Assembly: GCF_000934755.1 (NCBI RefSeq)
Contig: NZ_KN882176.1
Span: 1 to 64,000 of the forward strand
DNA: 64,000 bases
Source of the DNA: Desulfonatronovibrio magnus
Lineage (GTDB): Bacteria; Desulfobacterota; Desulfovibrionia; Desulfovibrionales; Desulfonatronovibrionaceae
Reading direction: 5' to 3'
Position 1 is the stretch's first letter; every line of letters begins with the position of its first letter. Both the position numbers and the translations under genes were made by a program. The notes below the pieces were generated by a model, which was given only the letters and a program-made list of their open reading frames with translations, had not been told where the DNA came from and did not search any database. Below are positions 34,022-42,307 of the stretch, piece by piece.

Positions 34022-34957
34022 ATGTGGAAACTTTTTTTAAAGGGCTTTGGAATTGGTGCTGCCAGCATTGTACCGGGGCTAAGTGGTGGAACAATTGCCC
34101 TCATCATGGGGATATATGCCCGGCTGATTGGTATTGCCGGCAATATAGATCACCGTACGCTTGCAGGTTTTGTGCGCCTGGCGGGCAGGGGACATTTTGG
34201 CCGGGCCTTTGAATATGCCGTTCAGACCTGGCAACTGCATTTTCTTATCCCCATAGGAGCAGGAGCGCTGGTGGCGATTTTCAGCACGGCTTCATTGATA
34301 AACTTTGCAATTTCAAACTACCGTGGTTTTGTTTATTCATTTTTTTTCGGCCTGGTACTGGTTTCAATTTACTACCCCCTGAAGAGAGCAGGCAACATCA
34401 GGTTCAAGGAAGTCCTTGTTTTTTGTCTGGCATGCGCATTGATACTGCTGGCGCAGCTTTCTCCCTTATGGAGCGATTTGCAGGGCTTCAGCAATATTGG
34501 GGCGCTTCGTTTTTTTCTGGGAGGGGCCGTGGCCATGGCCACCATGCTGTTGCCGGGCTTCAGCGGTTCATTCATGCTGGTGGTCATGGGGGTTTATTTT
34601 GAGATTCTAACTGCTGTTGCAAGCATGGACCTGAAAGTTATTTCTCTGGTAGCCTTGGGCTGCGTGTTTGGATTGATCAGCCTGGCCAAAGTTATCCGTT
34701 TTTTGCTGACAAACTTTTATTCCACCACCATGTGTTTTCTGGCAGGCCTTATGTTTGGTTCTTTATCTGCCCTGTGGCCTTTTCAGAAAGAAGTGCAAAT
34801 AAATGAAGATAAGCTCATCACTGCGGGTTATATTCTGCCTGAAAGCCTGGCCCAGGGCTGGCCATATTTCTTATGCTTTGTAACCGGAGCAGGTCTGGTT
34901 TTTTTATTTATTCTGATGGATATTAAGACAGGCCGACATAAAAAAGATGTAACATAA
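34022..34957 (+). CDS. DUF368 family membrane protein
   Basis: 311 residues, about eight helices. The family shows an internal duplication visible here as GAASIVPGLSGGTIALIMGIY near the start and ATMLLPGFSGSFMLVVMGVY near residue 175. DUF368 (PopT/UptA-like) proteins have been implicated in recycling of undecaprenyl phosphate across the membrane; that would fit near polysaccharide genes. The start is an ATG with no clear ribosome site. It is flanked by repeats, so it may have moved as a block with manC. Confidence 0.85.
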   Translation: MWKLFLKGFGIGAASIVPGLSGGTIALIMGIYARLIGIAGNIDHRTLAGFVRLAGRGHFGRAFEYAVQTWQLHFLIPIGAGALVAIFSTASLINFAISNYRGFVYSFFFGLVLVSIYYPLKRAGNIRFKEVLVFCLACALILLAQLSPLWSDLQGFSNIGALRFFLGGAVAMATMLLPGFSGSFMLVVMGVYFEILTAVASMDLKVISLVALGCVFGLISLAKVIRFLLTNFYSTTMCFLAGLMFGSLSALWPFQKEVQINEDKLITAGYILPESLAQGWPYFLCFVTGAGLVFLFILMDIKTGRHKKDVT

Positions 34958-34964
34958 TTGAGAC

Positions 34965-35203
34965 TAATGCGGGCTGTGCCCACAAACCAATTTAAAAAAG
35001 GATCGTTAAGTTGGGGAGATAACCATCACTTTCAGGCTGAAGGCTGAAGGTTGAAGGCTGAAGGTTGAAGGCTGAAGGTTGAAGGCTTAAGGTTGAAGGT
35101 TGAAGGCTGAAGGCTGAAGAATAAGGATCTTGGGTATTGTTGCTCTTGTCAGGCTTTAAATTTTTTTTTTCTACAGGGTTGAGTCAGTAACTTACTAAAT
35201 TCA
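34965..35203 (+). repeat. Heptamer-bearing interspersed element, copy 2 (12 AGGCTGA-type units)
   Basis: ACTAATGCGGGCTGTGCCC, AAAAAGGATCGTTAAG, GATAACCATCACTTTC, then 12 consecutive heptamers (35034-35117, AGGCTGA or AGGTTGA with one AGGCTTA), then TTGCTCTTGTCAGG, a T-run, CTACAGGGTTGAG and GTAACTTACTAAA. It aligns with 21605-21755 and the inverted 62195-62385; only the heptamer number differs strongly. It ends 14 bases before the manC start. Confidence 0.85.
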
Positions 35204-35217
35204 CAGGGGAGCACACC

Positions 35218-36633
35218 ATGTTTTTACCAGTTATACTGGCCGGGGGGTCCGGCACTCGATTGTGGCCATTATCACGTAAGCTTTATCCCAAACAGTTTCT
35301 GGCTTTCGGTGGGGAGCTGAGCATGCTGCAGCAATCTGTAATGCGCCTTCAAGGATTGCAATGTTCAAGCCCTTTGCTGGTCTGCAACGAAGATCATCGT
35401 TTTTTGACTGCTGAACAAATGCGTCAAATGGGGCATGAGGACATAACCATTCTGCTGGAACCAGAGGGGCGTAACACTGCTCCAGCTATTGCCCTGGCAG
35501 CCCTGCACGCCACAAGCAATGGAAATGATCCTATTTTGTTGATCATGGCGGCAGATCACCATATTCAGGATCAGCAGGCTTTTCATGAAAGCGTGTCTAA
35601 AGCGGCAGACCAGGCTGGTAAAGACTGGCTTGTGACTTTTGGTATTGTTCCTGGATCTCCTGAGACTGGTTATGGATATATCCAGCGCGGACAGGAAATC
35701 CAGGGGCAGGCTTATAGAGTAGAGCGCTTTGTGGAAAAACCTGATTCAGATACTGCAGCTGCATATCTAAAGGCAGGGGATTACTACTGGAATAGCGGCA
35801 TGTTTATGTTCAGGGCCGGTCGTTACCTGGAAGAACTTAAGAAGTTTGAGCCGGATATCCTGGCAAGTTGCAGCGCGGCCTTACAAAATGCCCGTCAGGA
35901 TATGCATTTTGTAAGGGTGGATAAAGATGCCTTCAGTGCCTGTCCCAGTGATTCCATTGATTATGCTGTTATGGAGAAAACACAGGACGCTGCCATAGTG
36001 CCTATGGAGGCCGGCTGGTCGGACGTTGGATCCTGGTCATCTTTGTGGGATCTTTTACCTCGCGATGCTGAGGGCAATTCATGTAAAGGCGACGTCATAA
36101 CACTGGAAACCAGTAATAGCCTGCTTTTGTCTGATAACCGACTGGTAGCTACGCTGGGAGTGCAGGATCTGGTGGTGGTGGAAACCAAGGATGCTGTTCT
36201 GGTGGCCCATAAGAACAGAGCACAAGAGATCAAGGCTCTGGTGAACCATATTAAAAGCAGCGGCCGCAGCGAGCACATCACCCACAGGGAGGTTTTCAGA
36301 CCCTGGGGGTCCTATGACAGCATAGATGCCGGGGGCAGGTACCAGGTCAAACGAATCACGGTTAAACCAGGGGCCAAACTTTCCCTGCAAAAGCATCATC
36401 ACCGGGCAGAGCACTGGGTGGTAGTTTCTGGGACGGCCATGGTCACTAATGGAGAAGAGTCCTTTCTGGTTACTGAAAATCAGTCCACTTATATTCCACT
36501 GGGCAGGACCCATTCCTTAGAAAATCCCGGTAAAATTCCACTGGAACTCATCGAAGTTCAGTCAGGTGCTTATCTCGGAGAAGATGATATAGTCAGGTTT
36601 GAAGACATTTATGGAAGATTAGAGAAGGATTAG
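35218..36633 (+). CDS. manC: Mannose-1-phosphate guanylyltransferase/mannose-6-phosphate isomerase
   Basis: 471 residues, the usual length of the bifunctional enzyme. N-terminal GDP-mannose pyrophosphorylase: [24 protein letters not shown] and [13 protein letters not shown], with NSGMFMF in the sugar-binding part. The C-terminal cupin isomerase domain begins at [21 protein letters not shown] and has the metal ligands in [17 protein letters not shown]. It makes GDP-mannose for EPS/LPS, probably for the cluster at 11-31 kb. The start has GGGGAGC just upstream. Confidence 0.93.
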   Translation: MFLPVILAGGSGTRLWPLSRKLYPKQFLAFGGELSMLQQSVMRLQGLQCSSPLLVCNEDHRFLTAEQMRQMGHEDITILLEPEGRNTAPAIALAALHATSNGNDPILLIMAADHHIQDQQAFHESVSKAADQAGKDWLVTFGIVPGSPETGYGYIQRGQEIQGQAYRVERFVEKPDSDTAAAYLKAGDYYWNSGMFMFRAGRYLEELKKFEPDILASCSAALQNARQDMHFVRVDKDAFSACPSDSIDYAVMEKTQDAAIVPMEAGWSDVGSWSSLWDLLPRDAEGNSCKGDVITLETSNSLLLSDNRLVATLGVQDLVVVETKDAVLVAHKNRAQEIKALVNHIKSSGRSEHITHREVFRPWGSYDSIDAGGRYQVKRITVKPGAKLSLQKHHHRAEHWVVVSGTAMVTNGEESFLVTENQSTYIPLGRTHSLENPGKIPLELIEVQSGAYLGEDDIVRFEDIYGRLEKD

Positions 36634-36654
36634 GTGTATCTGCCTCGTTATTTT

Positions 36655-36890
36655 ACAAGTAACTGAAATCGAATATCCAATAAATTCAGAGTATTATGGT
36701 TTTACCATACAGATTGCTTCTGTCGCTTAGGCTCCCTCGTGGGTGACAGGTTTTCAGCAACCACAACCCTGACACCTCAGGTGTCATTGCGAGCTAGTCT
36801 TCGAGCGCGGCAATCTCAAACGTGCTAAGGCTGATTTTTTAGTTACTCACACGTTCGGTCCTGGTCCGCCCAGGTGAGGAGTTTCTAAGT
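36655..36890 (+). repeat. Interspersed ~240-bp repeat, copy E
   Basis: ACAAGTAACTGAAATCG to GGTGAGGAGTTTC; same orientation as copy A, inverted relative to copy D. It begins 22 bases after the manC stop. Confidence 0.75.
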
Positions 36891-36891
36891 A

Positions 36892-37100
36892 ACTAAAACC
36901 AAATTGTCAACAAAATCAGAGGGTTATAATTTTCACAATTTTAAGATTTTTACATATGATTGATTCTCAATTACCAGAAAAGTTCCGTCAAAGATGAGAG
37001 CTTTACGCCTGGCACAGCTTCCTGCCCGGAGGCTTACAGCCCGGAGGGGGACTGTCCCACGCTGTGTAAATTTTTTCATTTAAGCAAATTTTTCCAGGAA
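36892..37100 (-). repeat. Second interspersed repeat, inverted partner of 33623-33795
   Basis: The reverse complement follows 33623-33795 through TTTACACAGCG, GGGACAGTCCC, AAGCTCTCATCTTTGACGGAAC and TTATAACC, with about 40 extra bases (37020-37060) that also occur in the MITE-like element at about 4815-4850. It ends the repeat-bounded block holding DUF368 and manC. Confidence 0.7.
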
Positions 37101-37177
37101 CTAATGCAGCATTAATCTTGTTTGTAACACCTGCTGATATCAGAGAGAAAGCGCCTGGCCTTAAAGAAAGGAGCCAT

Positions 37178-37250
37178 AAGAGTTCTGGACGCTGATCTCG
37201 CCCCAGTGAAATGAGAAGAGATTTCACGGGATAAACAGATCTCCGCAGAT
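37178..37250. repeat. 73-bp repeat shared with 40307-40379
   Basis: AAGAGTTCTGGACGC, GATCTCGCCCCAGTG, then GTGAAATGAGAAGAGATTTCAC (an 8-bp stem) and TAAACAGATCT. The second copy lies at 40307-40379 with three or four changes. It ends seven bases from the permease stop and could double as a stem after that minus-strand gene, although no T-tract follows. Confidence 0.75.
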
Positions 37251-37257
37251 GGACAAA

Positions 37258-39096
37258 TTAAAGAGGCCAGAATAAACTAATGAGCAGCACCCCACCAATG
37301 CTTAGAATTATGGTCAAGGGCAGTCCAAGCTTCCAGTAATCGCTGAATTTATACCCACCAGGTCCAAAGACAAGGGTGTTGGACTGATGTCCAATGGGTG
37401 TCAAAAAAGGCATTGAAGCTCCCACAGCCACTGCCATTAGAAAGGGATCCAGAGAAGTGTTCAATATCTCTGATATATTTATGGCAATGGGAGCCATAAG
37501 GACTGCTGCTGCAGCATTATTGATGAGGTTTGATAGGATCATGGTGGCTGCCAGCAGCAGGCTCAGAGTGAAAATGGCAGGCATTCCTCCAGAAAGTATT
37601 AAAATTTTGTCTGCTACCAATTGAGCTCCACCAGTGGCTTCCATGGCAGTGCCAACAGGAATCATGGCACCAAGAAGGATAATTATTGGCCAGTCAACAC
37701 TCTTATAAGCTTCATTTAAAGTAACTATTCCCCACAGCAGCATGAAAAGTGCTGCTCCAAGAAGGGCTATATGAATCGGTAGGTAGCTAAGCGTAGCCAT
37801 AAGAATTGCAAAAATAAATACAGCGATTACCAGAAAGGTGTTTTTGTAAGGCGCAAGGCTCAGCTCTCTTTCAGCTAAGGGGAAACATCCCATCTCATTA
37901 ACGGCATCTTTTATGGAATCCGGTGCTCCCTGGAGCAGCAATACATCCCCTGCTTTAAATCTGATGCTTTTGAGCCTTTGCTTGAGCCTTGTTCCCTGTC
38001 TGGCAACGCCGAGAAGATTGATGCCGTATTTCCAGCGCAGATTAAGATTTATTACATTTTTTCTGATTATTGGTGACTCAAGTTGAACTACTGCTTCAGT
38101 GAGTTGCATTTTATCTGCCCGGATATACTCCTTGCATTCATCAGAATCATCATTTCTTTTTTTTGCCTTTTTCTCGTCTGAATCAATAAATTCTAAGCAA
38201 AGTTCCTTGCTGCCTACCAGTTCAAGTCCTGCTTCTTTAATTAGGACATCAAGATCTTCTGAGTCTGCCTCAACAATAAGGATGTCCCCTTCTGCAAGAA
38301 TTTCAAAACTTGAAGGAGCAGCAATTTTCTTACCTGAACGGACAATACCGATAACTACTATTTCAGTATCAGGGAGGTATTCAAGGTCTCTTATGGTTTT
38401 GCCAATGACTTTTGATTTTTCTGGAATTACAACTTCAGTAAGATATGATTCAATCTGGAAAAGTTCATCCACGCTTCCCTGTTTCTTCCTGTCTGGAAGC
38501 ATGAATCTGCTTAGCAGTACAATGAATACTATACCTGCTGCAGCAAGTCCGACCCCTACGGGTGAAAAGTCAAACATGGAAAAGGGAGGAAGGTCTCCCT
38601 GGGTTCTGTAAGAAGCAATGATAATATTGGGAGGTGTGCCAATCATGGTGGTCAGGCCTCCCAGGAGTGAACAAAAGGCAAGGGGCATAAGCAGCAGGGA
38701 GGGAGAGATATCGTTTTTTCTTCCCATCTGGATGGCAACAGGCATAAGCAGGGCCAATGCACCTACATTATTCATGAATGCAGACAAAACAGTGACCACG
38801 ATACATAATGCTCCAAGAAGCAGAACAGGACTATGAGCCAGAGGAGAGAGTCTTTTGGCGATGATGTCAACAATTCCAGCGTTGCTTAAGGCCCTGCTTA
38901 TTATAAGGACTACAGCTACTGTTACCACAGCAGGGTGGGAAAAACCAGTGAATGCCTCATCAGGTGAAATTATTCCACTGATTACCACTACAAAGAGAGC
39001 TGAAAGAGCTATGAGGTCATAGCGGATTTTTCCCTGAATGAATAAGAACAGACAAGCGCCAAGGACACAAAAGACTATTAATTGTTCAGTTGTCAT
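37258..39096 (-). CDS. SLC13/DASS-type permease with two central TrkA-C (RCK_C) domains
   Basis: 612 residues. Helix blocks at ~1-205 and ~405-612 have the divalent anion:sodium symporter pattern (NNVGALALLMPVA; TMIGTPPNIIIASY; NLINNAAAAVLMAPIAI; VGASMPFLTPIGHQSN). The two SNT-like motifs are replaced by NNVGA/TPPN and NNAAA/TPIG. The central ~200 residues hold two RCK_C regulatory modules (EVVIPEKSKVIGKTIRDL; LNLRWKYGINLLGVARQGTRLK). It probably takes up sulfate or a dicarboxylate with sodium; sulfate uptake would suit a sulfate reducer but the substrate is not proven. Confidence 0.88.
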   Translation of the reverse strand: MTTEQLIVFCVLGACLFLFIQGKIRYDLIALSALFVVVISGIISPDEAFTGFSHPAVVTVAVVLIISRALSNAGIVDIIAKRLSPLAHSPVLLLGALCIVVTVLSAFMNNVGALALLMPVAIQMGRKNDISPSLLLMPLAFCSLLGGLTTMIGTPPNIIIASYRTQGDLPPFSMFDFSPVGVGLAAAGIVFIVLLSRFMLPDRKKQGSVDELFQIESYLTEVVIPEKSKVIGKTIRDLEYLPDTEIVVIGIVRSGKKIAAPSSFEILAEGDILIVEADSEDLDVLIKEAGLELVGSKELCLEFIDSDEKKAKKRNDDSDECKEYIRADKMQLTEAVVQLESPIIRKNVINLNLRWKYGINLLGVARQGTRLKQRLKSIRFKAGDVLLLQGAPDSIKDAVNEMGCFPLAERELSLAPYKNTFLVIAVFIFAILMATLSYLPIHIALLGAALFMLLWGIVTLNEAYKSVDWPIIILLGAMIPVGTAMEATGGAQLVADKILILSGGMPAIFTLSLLLAATMILSNLINNAAAAVLMAPIAINISEILNTSLDPFLMAVAVGASMPFLTPIGHQSNTLVFGPGGYKFSDYWKLGLPLTIILSIGGVLLISLFWPL

Positions 39097-39286
39097 TTTG
39101 TTAAGCTGCCTTTTTATGTGTTAAGGGGTGATGTTTACAGAGTGACGGAAAAGGAGTTATGATAATTACTTGTATTAACTGAGTGTTGTAAAGTCCTTAT
39201 CCAGCATTCTGTTCAAAAAAATATAAACTTCAGAACTAGCCCGGGAAGTACTGGACCAGACCGACAAGTAACTTACACCCCTTGTT

Positions 39287-39392
39287 CCCAGGCTCCAGCA
39301 TGGGAATGTTTCGTTCTTGGGGGGTAACTGCTTCTTCAAAGTGTGTTTAGAAACATAGAATAGCGATGAAACCAGGCTGGGGCCTGGTAACA
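39287..39392. repeat. Palindromes of GTTCCCAGGCTCCAG type; rest of 39097-39657 gap
   Basis: TTGTTCCCAGGCTCCAGCATGGGAA and CCAGGCTGGGGCCTGGTAACAAG at the two ends recall the palindromes inside 3520-3600. Then come the first two GGGGTCAGACCCC-type palindromes (39426 and 39559) that mark the start of the toxin-antitoxin island. I see no gene in this gap. Confidence 0.55.
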
Positions 39393-39494
39393 AGAGCAGC
39401 AATATTAAATCTCTGGAAATAGTTCTGGGTCAGACCCCATTGCTTATTCAATGGCTTTATCTTTACAGTGACATCAATTACTTATATAAATTTC

Positions 39495-39575
39495 CACATA
39501 CCTTCATTGATAGTTGTGGAGTATCGTCAGTAATATTAAGTGGTTACAGGGGAATGTTGGGGTCAGACCCCCATG
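39495..39575 (+). repeat. Cassette-boundary repeat 1 ending in GGGGTCAGACCCC
   Basis: CATACCTTCATTGATAG, GTATCGTCAGTAATATTAAG, GGTTACAGGGGAATG and GGGGTCAGACCCC (39559-39571), then CATG. It lies 83 bases upstream of the first antitoxin gene. The same succession of motifs occurs at 41195 and 43164 and partly at 40231 and 41992, always in this orientation. Confidence 0.75.
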
Positions 39576-39657
39576 CCCCAGTTACAATATACGCATCCAT
39601 GGACAAAAATAATTACTTTCAGCTTTTAACTTGGTGCATATATACAAAGGAGTCTGT

Positions 39658-39888
39658 ATGAACACTCATACTAGTACCCCCTTTCAACGGGCCATTGAGG
39701 CTGTGGAAGCCTTGCCCTTGAATGAAAGGGAAGACCTTTTGGCAACATTGAGACTGCGCACTATTGAAGAAAGAAGGGAGCAGATAGCAGCCAACGCACG
39801 CGAAGCCCTCCAAGCGGTCCGGCAAAAACGAGCTAGCTTTGGAAGTCTGGAGGATCTGAAAAAGGATCTTTTGTCCAATGAATTATAA
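39658..39888 (+). CDS. Antitoxin of a RelE/YafQ-type module
   Basis: 76 residues from the ATG at 39658, chosen for the AAAGGAG six bases upstream; an in-frame start at 39631 lacks one. The sequence is helical and charged (ALPLNEREDLLATL, EERREQIAANAREALQAVRQKR, SLEDLKKDLLSNEL), as in small addiction-module components. The C-terminal ~30 residues would wrap the toxin. It overlaps the toxin gene by 11 bases, the classical arrangement in which antitoxin comes first. Role by size and context; DNA-binding class not identified. Confidence 0.8.
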   Translation: MNTHTSTPFQRAIEAVEALPLNEREDLLATLRLRTIEERREQIAANAREALQAVRQKRASFGSLEDLKKDLLSNEL

Positions 39889-40165
39889 GCTTGCCTGGAC
39901 TCAAGGTTTCAAAAGAGGCTTCAAAAAGGCAACCAGAAACAACGAGCCCTTACAGGAAAAGATTTTTTCCGTATTGGATAATCTATGCAATAATCCTTTT
40001 GATGCAAAACTGAAGACGCATAAACTGCATGGAAAATTGATGGGGCTTTGGGCCTGTCATGTAGAGTATGACTGCCGGATTGTTTTTGCGTTTGAAAAAG
40101 ATCCTGATTTAGGAAATGACCTGATCGTATTGATTGACATCGGAAAGCATGATGAGGTTTATTAG
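39878..40165 (+). CDS. RelE/YafQ-type mRNA interferase toxin
   Basis: 95 residues. It follows the RelE fold order (LAWTQGFKRGFKKATRN, LDNLCNNPFDAKLKTHKLHGKLMGLWACHV, YDCRIVFAFEKD, LIDIGKHDEVY). The conserved KLHGKL...W...V...YRI-like path and the C-terminal GKHDEVY match the YafQ/YoeB-like group that cleaves mRNA in the ribosomal A site, with late His/Tyr residues taking part. Complete and uninterrupted, so probably active. Confidence 0.88.
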   Translation: MNYKLAWTQGFKRGFKKATRNNEPLQEKIFSVLDNLCNNPFDAKLKTHKLHGKLMGLWACHVEYDCRIVFAFEKDPDLGNDLIVLIDIGKHDEVY

Positions 40166-40230
40166 GTTTAACAGACTGTTAAGGGGCCGGCGTTAAGGAC
40201 CAAGGTTCCTCAGCGGCCCAGATCACGCCC

Positions 40231-40294
40231 TGAATGAAGATTATTCAGCATAATGATATTAGATAGTTACAGAGGAATGTTGGGGTCAGACCCC
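40231..40294 (+). repeat. Cassette-boundary repeat 2 (partial)
   Basis: ATAATGATATTAGATAGTTACAGAGGAATG then GGGGTCAGACCCC (40282-40294), here followed by AAAGTC rather than CATG. The 5' part is less conserved than in other copies. Confidence 0.65.
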
Positions 40295-40306
40295 AAAGTC
40301 AAATCT

Positions 40307-40379
40307 AAGAGTTCTGGACGCAGATCTCGCCCCAGTGAAATGAGAAGAGATTTCACGGGGTAAACAGATCTTCGCAGAT
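40307..40379. repeat. Second copy of the 73-bp repeat
   Basis: Matches 37178-37250 closely. It directly follows boundary repeat 2. The remaining bases up to 40485 contain AGCGTGAATCAGCGCAATCAGCG, an imperfect short tandem. Confidence 0.7.
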
Positions 40380-40485
40380 AGGAAGAGATAAAACCTCTTA
40401 TCAGCGTGAATCAGCGCAATCAGCGTCAAAAAAGTCTTTGCCGACAACAAAAATTTCGACCGGTTCAAGTTAGAACAGGATATAT

Positions 40486-40872
40486 ATGGATAAACATATC
40501 AAATATTGGATCGATTCAGCAGATCATGATCTGGATGTAGCCGCATCTCTTTTTGCTAATGCCAAGTATGACTGGTGTTTATTCATTGCCCATCTGGTAT
40601 TGGAAAAGACCATGAAAGCTCTTTACGTAAAGTACAAAAATGATTTTCCTCCGCGCACCCATGATTTATTAAGATTAGGCGAAATGATCGGCCTTGGTTT
40701 GGATGATGAGACCATGGGATTTCTCGATTCAGTGAATACTTTTAATATATCAACCAGATATCCTGATGAGAAGTTAAGATTTTACAATCTTTGCACCAGA
40801 GAATTTGCGGCTGAAAACTTTATCCGGATCAAGGAGATAAGGAAATGGCTTCTGCAAAAGATATATCAGTGA
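40486..40872 (+). CDS. HEPN domain protein (HepT-like toxin of a HEPN/MNT pair)
   Basis: 128 residues, all helical. YWIDSADHDLDVAASLFANAKYDWCLFIAHLVLEKTMKAL is the classical start of HEPN proteins (PF05168), followed by THDLLRLGEMIGL and ISTRYPDEKLRFYN. HEPN/MNT pairs act as toxin-antitoxin systems in which the HEPN partner is an RNase and MNT adds AMP to it. The canonical RxxxxH motif of the RNase is not evident here, so toxicity is inferred from the pairing. It overlaps the MNT gene by 28 bases. Confidence 0.82.
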   Translation: MDKHIKYWIDSADHDLDVAASLFANAKYDWCLFIAHLVLEKTMKALYVKYKNDFPPRTHDLLRLGEMIGLGLDDETMGFLDSVNTFNISTRYPDEKLRFYNLCTREFAAENFIRIKEIRKWLLQKIYQ

Positions 40873-41168
40873 AAAAGGCCCGCTTGTTTCTTGACTCACT
40901 GCGCGAGGCAGGAATTGACGTTTCTGAAGCATATCTATTCGGCTCGGTTGTCGCCGGGGTATCCCATAAGGATAGCGACATCGACCTGGCTGTGGTATCA
41001 AGTAAGTTTCAGGGGATTAGGTATCATGACATGAAAAAGATAAGCAGACACCGAAGAAAAATTGATCTGCGCCTCGAGATCCATCCTTTTTCCAGCCAGG
41101 AGGTCGAACAGGACCCACCTCAGTTTTATTTAAAAATTAAACAGGAAGGCCTGAGAATTCTTCCATGA
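40845..41168 (+). CDS. MNT-type nucleotidyltransferase antitoxin (MntA-like)
   Basis: 107 residues. AYLFGSVVAGVSHKDSDIDLAVV contains the GSx10DxD motif of minimal nucleotidyltransferases with both metal-binding aspartates; the third acidic residue is likely the Asp of KIDLRLEIH. In characterised pairs MntA AMPylates HepT to neutralise it. The start is the ATG at 40845, inside the HEPN gene, with AAGGAGATAAGGAA upstream. Confidence 0.87.
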   Translation: MASAKDISVKKARLFLDSLREAGIDVSEAYLFGSVVAGVSHKDSDIDLAVVSSKFQGIRYHDMKKISRHRRKIDLRLEIHPFSSQEVEQDPPQFYLKIKQEGLRILP

Positions 41169-41194
41169 TTTTCAAATAAATCAGGGTGAACAGA

Positions 41195-41295
41195 ATACCT
41201 TCAATGAAAAATGCGGCTTATCGATAATGATATCAAGTGATTACAGAAATAGTTAGGAAACAGTTTGGTTAACAGTTTGGGGTCAGACCCCCATG
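41195..41295 (+). repeat. Cassette-boundary repeat 3
   Basis: ATACCTTCAATGAAAAATGCGG, TATCGATAATGATATCAAG, GATTACAGAAATAG, a partly duplicated AACAGTTTGG, and GGGGTCAGACCCC (41279-41291), then CATG. It lies 55 bases before hicB. Confidence 0.75.
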
Positions 41296-41349
41296 GCTTA
41301 TCCATCGGCGGCATCAGATGGCTTAAATCCCCACAGAAAGGAGAATATT

Positions 41350-41559
41350 ATGAAGTTTCGAGTTTTACTCCAGCCAGACACTGAAGATGGTGGCTTCAAT
41401 ATCAGTTGCCCTGCATTGCCAGGATGTCATTCTCAGGGAGAAACAGTGGAGGAGGCTCTTGCCAATATTCGTGAGGCCATTGAACTCAGTCTTGACGTAC
41501 TCAATAGCCGCGCCAAAGCTCAGAATCCCAGGGAGCAGATTATGGAAGTAGCTCTCTAA
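41350..41559 (+). CDS. hicB: HicB-like antitoxin
   Basis: 69 residues from the ATG at 41350 with AAAGGAG upstream; the longer frame from 41293 begins inside the boundary repeat. The fold signature FRVLLQPDTEDGGFNISCPALPGCHSQGETVEEALANIREAIELSLD is the partial RNase H-like domain of HicB. There is no C-terminal DNA-binding domain, so it is the short form. One base separates it from hicA. In this locus the antitoxin comes first, the reverse of the E. coli order. Confidence 0.9.
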   Translation: MKFRVLLQPDTEDGGFNISCPALPGCHSQGETVEEALANIREAIELSLDVLNSRAKAQNPREQIMEVAL

Positions 41560-41560
41560 A

Positions 41561-41788
41561 ATGACACGGTTAGGCGGTTACTCCGGTACAGGAGTTGTCC
41601 GGGCTTTCCAAAGCGCTGGCTGGAAGGTGGTTCGGAAAAAAGGAAGTCATGTCTGCATGGAAAAGCCAGGACACGAGTCTATCCTTACAATTCCTGTGCA
41701 TAAAGGAAAGGACGTCAAGAAAGGGACACTGCGCAACCTTATCAAAGATGCTGAAATGACAGTAGATGAATTTCTCAAATGTATTTGA
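41561..41788 (+). CDS. hicA: HicA-like mRNA interferase toxin
   Basis: 75 residues of dsRNA-binding-like fold: GTGVVRAFQSAGWKVVRKKGSHVCMEKPG, then TIPVHKGKDVKKGTLRNLIKDAEMTVDEFL. The His in GSHV is the catalytic residue of HicA toxins. Length and motifs are complete. Pairs with the HicB gene directly upstream. Confidence 0.92.
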   Translation: MTRLGGYSGTGVVRAFQSAGWKVVRKKGSHVCMEKPGHESILTIPVHKGKDVKKGTLRNLIKDAEMTVDEFLKCI

Positions 41789-41955
41789 AAAAGTTTGGAT
41801 TCAAACTCCCATGCGTATACAGGGGGGCCATTGACACCGAGAGATGTTGCAAGTTAATACTCATTTATTGACACTGGCTGGTCTCAGAGGCCTAGCCAAC
41901 TATCAGAGACCTGGCCCAGCAGACCCCAAAGTCAAAATGACAAAAGGAGTGCATA

Positions 41956-42012
41956 ATGGAAGCAAGAGCCGTTAAAATTGGAAGCAATCTGGGAAATAGT
42001 TCGGAGAAATAG
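41956..42012 (+). pseudogene. N-terminal remnant of an AbrB/MazE-type antitoxin
   Basis: An ATG with AAAGGAG upstream opens MEARAVKIGSNLG, the usual first residues of AbrB/MazE swapped-hairpin antitoxins (VKIGNSxG). The frame then runs into the boundary repeat and stops at 42012 after 18 residues. The rest of the gene is gone. It may belong with the MazF fragment at 43452, which lacks its N-terminus. Confidence 0.6.
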
Positions 42013-42032
42013 TTCGGGGTCAGACCCCCATG
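41992..42032 (+). repeat. Cassette-boundary repeat 4 (3' part only)
   Basis: GGAAATAGTTC occurs twice in imperfect form before GGGGTCAGACCCC (42016-42028) and CATG. It replaces the body of the MazE-like gene. Upstream, about 41875-41925, GGTCTCAGAGG and CAGAGACCTGG recall GGTCTCAGAGACC at 43696. Confidence 0.65.
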
Positions 42033-42104
42033 GCGACACAGGCCACAGTCAGAAAGACTCAGCTTCAGGCATCATCTTTACATCACCATGCAAGTGGAGG
42101 AATT

Positions 42105-42293
42105 ATGCAAGAAACTATGGATATTGATCAGGAATTATTGAAAAAGGCTGCACAGATCCTGGGTGAAAAGGAAAAGTCGCGCTTGATCCAGATGGCGTTA
42201 GAGGCATTGATTGAAAGAGAAAATGCCCGAAACTTGGCACGGCTTGGTGGTAGCCAACCTGAATTGCGGCATGTACCGCGTCGCAGACTTTAA
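42105..42293 (+). CDS. vapB: VapB-type antitoxin
   Basis: 62 residues from the ATG at 42105 (GGAGG upstream); the in-frame ATG at 42030 lies in the boundary repeat. IDQELLKKAAQILGEKEKSRLIQMALEALIERENARNLARLGGSQP has the ribbon-helix-helix pattern and R-L-G-G tail of the VapB family PF09957, which usually partners a PIN toxin. The toxin starts 15 bases after the stop. Confidence 0.87.
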   Translation: MQETMDIDQELLKKAAQILGEKEKSRLIQMALEALIERENARNLARLGGSQPELRHVPRRRL

Positions 42294-42307
42294 AAGGCAG
42301 CGTAGGG

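Noticed and set aside
41190-41300. Integron attC site
   Set aside because: I looked for GTTRRRY and RYYYAAC cores with an imperfect stem and did not find a convincing pair. The palindrome GGGGTCAGACCCC is of a different kind and there is no integrase in the window.
41293-41559. Longer starts for hicB (41293) and vapB (42030)
   Set aside because: Both ATGs arise from the CATG that ends the boundary repeat, lack ribosome sites, and add residues atypical of the families. The internal ATGs at 41350 and 42105 have good ribosome sites.
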